From assembly GCF_036237275.1 (NCBI RefSeq), contig NZ_CP108352.1:4402001-4466000 (forward strand): a stretch of 64,000 bases of DNA. Direction: 5' to 3'. This document shows, one piece after another, positions 54,329 to 61,367 of this stretch (its first letter is position 1; the number at the start of each line of letters is the position of its first letter). A program made the position numbers and the translations under genes. Below the pieces are notes generated by a model. It searched no databases, had not been told where the DNA came from, and saw only the letters and a program-made list of their open reading frames with translations. Origin of the DNA: Streptomyces sp. NBC_01353 (GTDB lineage: Bacteria > Actinomycetota > Actinomycetes > Streptomycetales > Streptomycetaceae).

Positions 54329-55807
54329 TTACTGCTTGCCGCAGTTCGAGGCCAGCTTCTGCTCGTCCTCCGTGAGGGTGGGGCCCGGGGAGGGAGCGGC
54401 TGTGGTGGGCTTGGAGTCGGGGGTGGAACCGTCGGCGGGCGGCTTGCTCGCCTGGTCCGCGGCCTTGTCGGCGGCCTCACGGCGCTGCTCGGCCTTCTTG
54501 CAGGCCGAGGCCTGCGCCGAAAGCTCCGCGATCTTCGTCTGCGCCTTGCCGAGGCTGCCGCCGGCGATCGTGTCCTCGACCTGCTTGCGCTGGTACGCCG
54601 GCAAGTACTTGAGTTCGATCTCGGGGTGGTCCTTCTCCACCTCCGACAGCGAGACCCAGGCCAGGTCCTGGCTGATGCCCTGGTACAGCGCCACGTGCTC
54701 CTCGTTGGAGCCGACGTAGTACTGCGTCTGCGTCCAGCGGTAGCCGCCGTACGCGCCGCCGCCGAGCACGGCCAACGCCAGGATCAGGAAGAAGCTCCGC
54801 TTCAGCCACTTGCGGCCGCCGCGCTGCTTGGTGAAGTCCTCGTCGCTGTACGACCCGAACGAGCCCTGCGGGGGCATCCCGCCGTACCCGTGGTCGTCGC
54901 CGCTGCCGGGCGGACCGAAGCCGCCCGCCGGGGGCTGCTGGTGCGGCGCGGGGCGGCCGAGCCCGGAGGCACGGCCGGCCGGGGTCTGCATCGCCCCGCC
55001 GTCCGCGGGCTGCACCTGGTTCTCGGCGACCGCGCCGACGATCACCGGGGTGTCGCTGAGCTGACCGGCGAGCGTGTCACCGCCGTCGACGTCGAGGACG
55101 TCGGCCACGATCACCGTGATGTTGTCGGGACCACCGCCGCGCAGCGCGAGCTGGATCAGCTCCTGCACGGTCTCCTGCGGGCCCTGATAGCTGGCGAGGG
55201 TGTCCTCCATCGTCTGGTGGGAGACGACTCCGGACAGCCCGTCGGAACAGATCAGATACCGGTCGCCGGCCCGGACCTCACGGATCGACAGGTCGGGCTC
55301 GACATGGTCGCCGCTGCCCAGCGCCCGCATCAGCAGCGAGCGCTGCGGATGGGTCGTGGCCTCTTCCTCGGTGATCCGGCCCTCGTCGACGAGGCGCTGC
55401 ACCCAGGTGTGGTCCTGCGTGATCTGCGTGAGCACGCCGTCGCGCAGCAGGTACGCCCGCGAGTCGCCGACGTGCACCAGGCCGAGGCGCTGGCCCGTCC
55501 ACAGCAGGGCGGTGAGCGTCGTGCCCATGCCCTCCAGCTGGGGGTCCTCCTCGACCATCATCCGCAGCTGGTCGTTGGCACGCTGCACCGCCGCACCGAG
55601 CGAGGTGAGGATGTCCGAACTGGGGACGTCGTCGTCGAGGGTGACCAACGTCGAGATCACCTCGGAGGAGGCGACCTCACCGGCGGCCTGGCCGCCCATG
55701 CCGTCGGCGATGGCGAGCAGCCGGGGACCGGCGTAGCCGGAGTCCTCGTTGCCCTCGCGGATCATGCCTTTGTGCGACCCGGCGGCGAAGCGCAGTGACA
55801 GGCTCAT
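54329..55807 (-). CDS. pstP: PP2C-family serine/threonine phosphatase PstP
   Basis: A 492-residue phosphatase that reverses PknB phosphorylation. The PP2C domain (about residues 1-235) has metal-binding aspartates in REGNEDSG, IADGMGGQAAGE, GDSRAYLLRDG, CSDGLSG and GGPDNITVIV. A Pro/Gly linker and a transmembrane helix (SFFLILALAVLGGGAYGGYR, about 330-350) precede an extracytoplasmic helical tail with two cysteines. ATG 55807 (MSLSLRFAAGSHKGM) was chosen; GTG 55867 would add 20 residues. Confidence 0.93.
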   Translation of the reverse strand: MSLSLRFAAGSHKGMIREGNEDSGYAGPRLLAIADGMGGQAAGEVASSEVISTLVTLDDDVPSSDILTSLGAAVQRANDQLRMMVEEDPQLEGMGTTLTALLWTGQRLGLVHVGDSRAYLLRDGVLTQITQDHTWVQRLVDEGRITEEEATTHPQRSLLMRALGSGDHVEPDLSIREVRAGDRYLICSDGLSGVVSHQTMEDTLASYQGPQETVQELIQLALRGGGPDNITVIVADVLDVDGGDTLAGQLSDTPVIVGAVAENQVQPADGGAMQTPAGRASGLGRPAPHQQPPAGGFGPPGSGDDHGYGGMPPQGSFGSYSDEDFTKQRGGRKWLKRSFFLILALAVLGGGAYGGYRWTQTQYYVGSNEEHVALYQGISQDLAWVSLSEVEKDHPEIELKYLPAYQRKQVEDTIAGGSLGKAQTKIAELSAQASACKKAEQRREAADKAADQASKPPADGSTPDSKPTTAAPSPGPTLTEDEQKLASNCGKQ

Positions 55808-55975
55808 GCGCACCTGCCCTGTCGACGTCGCCTCGGGGTACAGCCGGTCTCGAGCCACACTGCCCACCCTCCGGTCGGGAGCCCGTGCCGGGACACGGCC
55901 GGTACCCCACGGTCCGCCGCGCGGCCCACCGTGTGGACCACCTCGGCCCGCTCGCTCCGCTCGCTCATTGTCGTA

Positions 55976-56500
55976 CTACTTCCGCAGCTCGATGACGGTC
56001 TTGCCGATGCGGATCGGCGCGCCCAGCGGAATCGGTGTGGCGGTGGTGAGGCGGGTCCGGTCGAGATACGTGCCGTTGGTGGACCCGAGATCCTCGACGA
56101 TCCACTGGCCGTCCCGGTCCGGGTAGATCCTGGCATGGCGGCTGGACGCGTAGTCGTCGTCCAGCACGATCGTCGAATCGTGGGCACGCCCCAGCGTGAT
56201 GGTCTGCCCCTGCAGGGCGACCGTCGTGCCGGTGAGGGTGCCCTCGGAGACGACGAGTTTGGTCGGGGCGCCGCGGCGCTGCCGCCCACCGCCCGCGTTC
56301 TGCTGCCCGCGCTGCTGAGGCGGCGCGGCCGCCTGCTGGCGCGGATTCTGCTGCGGACGGGCGTCCTGGCGGCGCGAACCGCGCTGCGTGACGCGCGTGC
56401 CGAACAGGTCGCTGCGGATGACCTGGACGGCCACGATCACGAACAGCCACAGAACGGCCAGGAAACCCAGCCGCATGACCGTCAGGGTCAGCTCTGACAT
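55976..56500 (-). CDS. fhaB: FHA domain protein FhaB (FipA)
   Basis: A 174-residue protein. An N-terminal transmembrane helix (LGFLAVLWLFVIVAVQVI) and an Arg/Gln-rich linker precede the phosphothreonine-binding FHA domain (about residues 80-170: TLGRAHDSTIVL, ASSRHARIY, LGSTNGTYLDRTRL). In mycobacteria FhaB/FipA is phosphorylated by PknA/PknB and links the kinases to division proteins. It lies 10 bp after the fhaA stop. Confidence 0.92.
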   Translation of the reverse strand: MSELTLTVMRLGFLAVLWLFVIVAVQVIRSDLFGTRVTQRGSRRQDARPQQNPRQQAAAPPQQRGQQNAGGGRQRRGAPTKLVVSEGTLTGTTVALQGQTITLGRAHDSTIVLDDDYASSRHARIYPDRDGQWIVEDLGSTNGTYLDRTRLTTATPIPLGAPIRIGKTVIELRK

Positions 56501-56510
56501 TGCCCCCGCT

Positions 56511-57371
56511 TCACCCTTCGGCTTGCCGGTAAACGATGGTGGTGCTGCCCACGACGATCCGCGAGCCGTCGCGGAGCGTAGCGCGGGTGGTGTGCTGCCC
56601 GTCCACCACGATGCCGTTGGTGGATCCGAGATCCTGGATCGTCGAGGGCGTTCCGGTCCGGATCTCGCAGTGCCGGCGGGAGACGCCGGGATCGTCGATC
56701 CTCACGTCCGCGTCGGTGCTGCGGCCAAGGACCAGGGTCGGGCGAGAGATCTGATGGCGGGTGCCGTTGATCTCGATCCACCGGCGCACCTGGGCGCCGG
56801 AGGAAGGCATGGGGCCGGGGCCACCGGCGGTGGGACGGCCGGCGGCGGGCGCCTGGCCGGGGTGCGGAGCACCGGCGCCCGGCGGCGGGGCCGCGGGCAT
56901 CGGCGGAGCACCGGCCGGCGGGTAGCCGTAACCACCCGGCGCGCGGCCCTGCGAGGGGCCGGCCGGGGCCTGCTGCGGTGCCGCGTGCTGTGACGAACTC
57001 GACGCGAGAGTGCGGCTGCGCACCCGGTACAGACCGGTGTCGAGGTCGTCGGCCTTCTCCAGGTGGACCTTGATCGGGCCCATGAAGGTGTAGCGCTGCT
57101 GCTTCGCGTAGTCCCTGACCAGGCCGGCGAGCTCGTCGCCGAGCTGACCCGAGTACGGGCTGAGGCGCTCGTAGTCCGGCGTGCTCAGCTCGACGATGAA
57201 GTCGTTGGGGACGACGGTCCGCTCGCGGTTCCAGATCGTCGCGTTGTTGTCGCACTCACGCTGGAGAGCGCCCGCGATCTCGACGGGCTGGACCTCGGAC
57301 TTGAAGACCTTGGCGAAGGTGCCGTTGACCAGACCTTCGAGCCGCTGTTCGAAACGCTTCAGGACTCCCAT
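56511..57371 (-). CDS. fhaA: FHA domain protein FhaA (DUF3662 plus FHA)
   Basis: A 286-residue cytoplasmic protein. The N-terminal DUF3662 domain (about residues 1-120) starts MGVLKRFEQRLEGLVNGTFA. A Pro/Gly/Ala linker follows, then a C-terminal FHA domain (LVLGRSTDADVRIDDPGVSR, then LGSTNGIVVDG). FhaA binds the phosphorylated pseudokinase that controls MurJ in mycobacteria, which here would be the product of the 10408-12114 gene. ATG 57371 has an AGGAGG site. It is the first gene of the operon. Confidence 0.93.
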   Translation of the reverse strand: MGVLKRFEQRLEGLVNGTFAKVFKSEVQPVEIAGALQRECDNNATIWNRERTVVPNDFIVELSTPDYERLSPYSGQLGDELAGLVRDYAKQQRYTFMGPIKVHLEKADDLDTGLYRVRSRTLASSSSQHAAPQQAPAGPSQGRAPGGYGYPPAGAPPMPAAPPPGAGAPHPGQAPAAGRPTAGGPGPMPSSGAQVRRWIEINGTRHQISRPTLVLGRSTDADVRIDDPGVSRRHCEIRTGTPSTIQDLGSTNGIVVDGQHTTRATLRDGSRIVVGSTTIVYRQAEG

Positions 57372-57469
57372 GGGGCACCTCCTCCGTCGTTGTCGTCCTG
57401 GTACTGCTTACTGATCGTATCCACGCGTCGGGAAATCGGCTGGTTCCCCTTCTCTGCCCTGTGGACGAG

Positions 57470-57521
57470 TGTCACCTCTCACAGACCTTCCCCATGGATC
57501 GTAGAGGCGGCCTGTGGACAG
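57470..57521 (-). promoter_or_regulatory. fhaA upstream region with two near-consensus DnaA boxes
   Basis: TCGTCCACA (57470-57478) and CTGTCCACA (57513-57521), each one base from consensus and on the minus strand, lie 100-150 bp upstream of the fhaA start, where the operon promoter must be. The rest of the 496-bp gap 57372-57867 is pyrimidine-rich with degenerate ATCTGYCCCGG repetitions (about 57650-57715) and holds no gene. Confidence 0.45.
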
Positions 57522-57803
57522 TGTCCCGCACCCGGGGAGCGAGCAGCGGGACCGGTCGGGGCGGCGGGGGCGGTCCGCCCCGTTCCTCCCGTTACCCTTC
57601 GGCTCCTCGTTCACGCCGAGTGTCCCTCCTCTCTCTGTGGATCCGTACATCTGCCCCGGCGTCTGCCCGGCATCTGCGCCGGGATCTGTCCGGCCATCTG
57701 TCCCGGTCCGGGTCCCCGTCCGCCTCTGGTCCGGGTCCCATCTCCCCCTGTTCGTTCGAAGAGGGGGTCAAACAAACGGATGTGAATCCACGGTCTGCGA
57801 CGT

Positions 57804-57815
57804 GCTAATCTTCAG
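57804..57815 (+). promoter_or_regulatory. Candidate tRNA-Leu promoter element
   Basis: GCTAATCTTCAG is identical to the 12-mer before tRNA-Ile and contains a -10-like TAATCT (57806-57811). It lies 53 bp before the mature tRNA. The -35 region is poorly defined. Confidence 0.5.
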
Positions 57816-57867
57816 ATGTCGCCAGGCGATCGCACCGAAAGGTGAGGGAGCCCGGAGCACACCCAAT

Positions 57868-57954
57868 GCGCGGGTGGCGGAATAGGCAGACGCGCTGGAT
57901 TCAGGTTCCAGTGCCCGAAAGGGCGTGGGGGTTCAACTCCCCCCTCGCGCACCA
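57868..57954 (+). tRNA. tRNA-Leu (anticodon CAG)
   Basis: An 87-nt class II tRNA with acceptor GCGCGGG paired to CTCGCGC, anticodon loop TTCAGGT (anticodon CAG), a long variable arm TGCCCGAAAGGGCGT and T-arm GGGGGTTCAACTCCCCC. The 3' CCA is encoded, unlike in the other two tRNAs here. Confidence 0.98.
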
Positions 57955-57960
57955 GACGGA

Positions 57961-57991
57961 AGCCCCGTAGGTCATCGACCTACGGGGCTTT
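57961..57991 (+). terminator. Terminator after tRNA-Leu
   Basis: A perfect 13-bp stem AGCCCCGTAGGTC / GACCTACGGGGCT with an ATC loop, followed by TT. Confidence 0.88.
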
Positions 57992-58023
57992 CGCGTGTTG
58001 TGGACGTCCGTGTACCGATCGGT

Positions 58024-58119
58024 GTCGGGCGGGCCGGTGAGTGAAACGTCTCGGCGTCGGGCGGGCGGCTGAGTGAAACTTCTCGGCGCCGGGCGGGCCG
58101 CTGGGGTGAGACGTTCGTC
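58024..58119. repeat. Three 32-bp tandem repeats before the histidine kinase gene
   Basis: Units begin at 58024, 58056 and 58088. Each has a GGGCGGGC core followed by GAGTGAAACNTCTCGGCG (the third diverged to GGGTGAGACGTTCG). The array ends about 60 bp before the kinase start codon, so it covers the likely promoter. Confidence 0.78.
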
Positions 58120-58179
58120 GCGGTGGGGAGCGACGAAAGAGAGCCGCGGTGCCGGGTGGGCGCTGCCTAGGGTGCGAGC

Positions 58180-59940
58180 GTGGACGCGACTTCGAAGAGC
58201 AGGGCCGGGATCGGCGCCGGTTGGACATGGTTCGCGACGCCCGGCATGTGGTCGCGGCGCAGGACCGCCGGCGAAGTGGTGCTCGCTGTCGTCATGGCGC
58301 TGCTGGCCGCCGGTACCGAGGAACTCCTCGGCGGCGAAGGATGGCAGCTCGCCGCAGTGGCCCTGGGCGCCGCGGTGCTGTCGCTGCTGCGCCGCCGGCT
58401 GCCCGCCACCACGCTCATCCTCACCGGCGGCCTCGCGCCCCTCGTCCCCGGCTTCCTGGTGCTGCTGATCCTCGTCGGCTGGTCGGCCGGCCGGTACATC
58501 GCCGGTGCCGGACGGGCGTTGATCGCCTTCACCGTCGCGTACGTACTGAACATCGCCGCGTCCCTGCTGGACGTCTGGGACCTGCACCGCTCCCTGACCG
58601 TCGTGTTCATGTCCACGCTGTACTACCTGGGGACGACGCTGGCACCCGGCCTCGCCAACCGGTACTGGACGCAGCGCCGGACCCTGCTGCACGCGCTGCA
58701 GGAGCGCAACGCCCAACTGCTGCGGGAACGCGTGATGGTCGCCTCGTCGGCCCGGCTCCGGGAACGGCAGCGCATCGCCCAGGACATGCACGACAGCCTC
58801 GGACACCAACTCGCCCTGATCTCCGTGCACACCGGAGCCCTCGAGGTCGACCGGGAGCTGACCGACCGGCAGCGCGAGGCGGTCGGGGTCCTGCGCAACG
58901 CGTCGGTGACCGCGATGCACGAACTGCGCGAGGTCGTCGGCATCCTGCGCGACGGCATCGAGGCCCCGACGGAGGCGCTCACGGCGCCGGTACGGGCCGG
59001 CGACGAATCGGGACGGGCGGCACGGGGGACCGCCGGTATCGAGGGGCTCGTCGAGGCGGCACGGGCCGCCGGGAACAAGGTGGAGCTACGGCGGCTCGGG
59101 GAGTACCAGCCCCTCCCGCCGGCCGCCGACCACGCCGCGTACAGGATCGTCCAGGAGGCACTCACCAACGCCTACAAGTACGCGCCGGGGGCACCGATCG
59201 ACGTCGAGGTGCGGTACGAGCCGGACTCCTTCGTCGTCGAGATCGGCAACGAGCCGGTCACCGACCCGCCGCGGGACGTGGTGAGCGGCGGGCAGGGGCT
59301 GACCGGGCTGCACGAGCGGGCCCGGCTCGTCGGCGGCATGGTCCACGCGGGCCCGGCCGACGGCGGCGGGTTCCGGGTCGCCGGCGTACTCCCGTACGGG
59401 GTGGTCGACGCAGCGCCTCTGGTCGAAACAGCGCCTTTGGTCGATGCGGCCGACGACTTCCGGCAGCAGTCGACGCGGCCCCTGGTCGGCGACCTTGGTC
59501 CGGTCACGGGCGGACCGGCCGACCGGACGTTCACGGAACGGGAGCTGGCGATGGCGACGCGCGGGGGCAGGAGCACGGGTGGCGGGATCGCGCTGGGATG
59601 CGGGATCGCGTTCGCTGCGCTGGTTCTCCTGCTGGTGGCAGGGGGCTTCGGCATCTACTTCCTGATGGGGTCGATGCGCGAGGGCATGATCGACCCCGCC
59701 GAGTACGACAAGGTCAAGGTCGGCGCGGCCGAGCAGGAGGTGCGCGACCAGCTGCCCTCCGGCGACACCATCGCCACCACCGGGCTGCACGGCAAGGGCC
59801 CCGAGGAGCCCGAGGGTTCGAAGTGCCTGGTCCTCATGTCCTCGGAGGTCGGCAACGACATGGAGACCGAGCCGGTTTTCCGGTTCTGCTTCAAGGACGG
59901 CAAGCTGATCGAGAAGAAGTCGTACGAGGTCAAGCGCTAA
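58180..59940 (+). CDS. NarL-type sensor histidine kinase with extra C-terminal membrane-anchored domain
   Basis: A 586-residue kinase. Four to six transmembrane helices (about residues 30-155) precede the HisKA_3 box (RQRIAQDMHDSLGHQLALIS, phospho-acceptor His204) and a HATPase_c domain (YRIVQEALTNAYKYA with Asn330, GQGLTGLHERARLVGG). Unusually the chain continues about 190 residues. A linker leads to a transmembrane helix (about 470-495) and a small domain (VKVGAAEQEVRDQLPSGDT, then VFRFCFKDGKLIEKK) with two cysteines (549, 570), resembling BamE/SmpA-like folds. GTG 58180. It is paired with the response regulator 39 bp downstream. Confidence 0.87.
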   Translation: MDATSKSRAGIGAGWTWFATPGMWSRRRTAGEVVLAVVMALLAAGTEELLGGEGWQLAAVALGAAVLSLLRRRLPATTLILTGGLAPLVPGFLVLLILVGWSAGRYIAGAGRALIAFTVAYVLNIAASLLDVWDLHRSLTVVFMSTLYYLGTTLAPGLANRYWTQRRTLLHALQERNAQLLRERVMVASSARLRERQRIAQDMHDSLGHQLALISVHTGALEVDRELTDRQREAVGVLRNASVTAMHELREVVGILRDGIEAPTEALTAPVRAGDESGRAARGTAGIEGLVEAARAAGNKVELRRLGEYQPLPPAADHAAYRIVQEALTNAYKYAPGAPIDVEVRYEPDSFVVEIGNEPVTDPPRDVVSGGQGLTGLHERARLVGGMVHAGPADGGGFRVAGVLPYGVVDAAPLVETAPLVDAADDFRQQSTRPLVGDLGPVTGGPADRTFTERELAMATRGGRSTGGGIALGCGIAFAALVLLLVAGGFGIYFLMGSMREGMIDPAEYDKVKVGAAEQEVRDQLPSGDTIATTGLHGKGPEEPEGSKCLVLMSSEVGNDMETEPVFRFCFKDGKLIEKKSYEVKR

Positions 59941-59979
59941 CGCTGGCCCGCCCGAATCGGTAGCCGTTGGGGAGAAGCT

Positions 59980-60639
59980 GTGGCAGGGCAGCGCATCAGG
60001 GTCGTGATCGCCGATGACGAGCCGCTGATCAGGGCCGGGATCCGGATGATCCTCACCTCGGACCAGGACATCGAGGTGGTGGCGGAGGCCGCGAACGGGC
60101 GGGAGGCGGTCGAGCAGGCGCGCGCGCACACCGCAGACGTCGTCCTCCTCGACATCCAGATGCCGGTCCTCGACGGCCTCTCCGCACTGCCCGAACTACG
60201 CCGGGCGGCACCCTCGACGAAGGTGATCGTGCTCACGACCTTCGGCGAACGGGAGAACGTCCTGCGGGCCCTGGAACACGGCGGCGCGGGCTTCCTGCTC
60301 AAGGACACGGCGCCGGCCGAGCTGATCCGGGCGGTACGGGCCGCGGCGGCGGGAGACGCCTACCTCTCGCCCGCCGCCACCCGGCACGTCGTGGAGAAGC
60401 TGGCCTCGGGGCGGGAAGTGGCCCGCGCCGAGCAGGCGAGGACGCGGGTGGCGGCGCTGAGCGAGAAGGAACGCGAGGTGCTCGCGCTGCTCGGGGAGGG
60501 GCTGTCCAACGCGGACGCCGGGCGGCGCCTGCACATGAGCGAGGCCACCGTGAAGACGTACGTCAGCCGGATCCTCGCCAAGCTGGGGTGCGAGAACCGG
60601 GTGCAGGCGGCGCTGCTGGCGCGCGACGCGGGGCTCTAG
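59980..60639 (+). CDS. NarL/LuxR family response regulator
   Basis: A 219-residue regulator. The receiver domain (about residues 1-125) has acidic residues in VVIADDEPLIRAG, phospho-acceptor Asp58 in VVLLDIQMPVLDG, and Lys in GFLLKDTAPAEL. The LuxR-type HTH (about 155-215: LSEKEREVLALLGEGLSNAD, VKTYVSRILAKLGCENR) binds DNA. GTG 59980 has a GGGGAG site. It is the partner of the upstream kinase. Its stop codon overlaps, on the opposite strand, the stop of the marR remnant. Confidence 0.93.
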   Translation: MAGQRIRVVIADDEPLIRAGIRMILTSDQDIEVVAEAANGREAVEQARAHTADVVLLDIQMPVLDGLSALPELRRAAPSTKVIVLTTFGERENVLRALEHGGAGFLLKDTAPAELIRAVRAAAAGDAYLSPAATRHVVEKLASGREVARAEQARTRVAALSEKEREVLALLGEGLSNADAGRRLHMSEATVKTYVSRILAKLGCENRVQAALLARDAGL

Positions 60640-61062
60640 GGGCTTGTCGTGTGGGGGGCGGCGGGGCGGTCGGGGAGGGCCGTGGCGCTGTCGGGGAGGG
60701 TGGCGGCGCTGTCGGGGAGGGAGACAGGGCTGTCGGGGAGGGGGACGGGGCCGGCCGCGTTGTAGCGGAGCAGGTACGCGGCGAAGCGGGCGAGGTCCTC
60801 GGCCGACCAGTCCTTGAGGCGTTCCTGGTAGGCGGCGCGCCGGCTCGCCTGGGTGGAGGCGAGGATGCGGGTGCGCCCGCCTCCGTCGGGTGCAGCACCT
60901 GGACCCGGTGATCCTCCGGATCCGGCCGACGCTCGACCAGACCGAGCTTCTCCAGGCCGGCGACCTGGCGGCTGACCGTCGACTTGTCCAGCAGATAGTG
61001 GGCGGCGAGATCGGTGGCGCGGCAGCCCTGCTGGTCGACGGTGTGCGAGAGCACTCGGCGGA
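60636..61062 (-). pseudogene. MarR family regulator remnant (truncated and frameshifted)
   Basis: On the minus strand, from 61062 down, comes VRRVLSHTVDQQGCRATDLA and then LDKSTVSRQVAGLEKLGLVE, a MarR winged helix. After VLHPTEAG the frame changes near 60876-60878 (a CCC run that looks one base short) and continues as RTRILASTQASRRAAYQERL, LKDWSAEDLARFAAYLLRYN, ending at 60636. Upstream the frame meets a stop after about seven codons, so the N-terminal half is missing. The tail contains four LPDS-type repeats. Confidence 0.75.
60669..60742. repeat. Four short repeats in the marR remnant tail
   Basis: Four copies of GTCGGGGAGGG spaced about 21 bp apart (60669, 60690, 60711, 60732) encode LPDS-like heptads on the minus strand. 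Confidence 0.7.
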
Positions 61063-61242
61063 CACCTCCTCGTCCTCACCCTGTGGTTCCTCGCCGGAGT
61101 CGCCCTCATGGCCGTCGCGGCGGTGGCCGAAGCCCGCCGACGGCCCGCCGCCCCACTCGCGCGGCAGGCGACGGAGGAGAACCTCGAGAAGGAGCTGGAA
61201 GAGGAACTCGAGGTGGAGCTGGAGGAGGCCGTCTGTGTCTGA
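61060..61242 (+). pseudogene. C-terminal remnant of a drug-exporter (MFS) gene
   Basis: On the plus strand, in one frame to the TGA at 61240-61242, comes HLLVLTLWFLAGVALMAVAA, then VAEARRRPAAPLARQATEEN and an acidic Glu/Leu-rich tail. This is the last membrane segment and tail of an MFS exporter of the EmrB/QacA kind, without start or ribosome site. It abuts the truncated 5' end of the marR remnant. Confidence 0.65.
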
Positions 61243-61258
61243 GCGTTCGGACCCCCTG

Positions 61259-61281
61259 TTGTCCACAGGCCGTTGTCCACA
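61259..61281 (+). promoter_or_regulatory. Pair of perfect DnaA boxes before the DUF2252 gene
   Basis: TTGTCCACA occurs twice in direct orientation at 61259-61267 and 61273-61281, 14 bp apart, about 90 bp before the DUF2252 start. Both match the Streptomyces consensus exactly. Confidence 0.8.
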
Positions 61282-61367
61282 GGGGAAGACGTGCCGCCGG
61301 ACCCGGCGGTACCGTCATGCCCAGTTGATGTTGGACAGCGCCACACCAAGTCGGGGGAGGATGTCCC

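Noticed and set aside
34868-57954. Integrated element at one of the tRNA genes
   Set aside because: I found no integrase and no direct repeat of a tRNA 3' end downstream; only the MFS remnant after tRNA-Ala hints at past insertion.
58041-58080. Further parS sites suggested by GTGAAAC in the 32-bp repeats
   Set aside because: Only half of the palindrome is present; the other half does not match.
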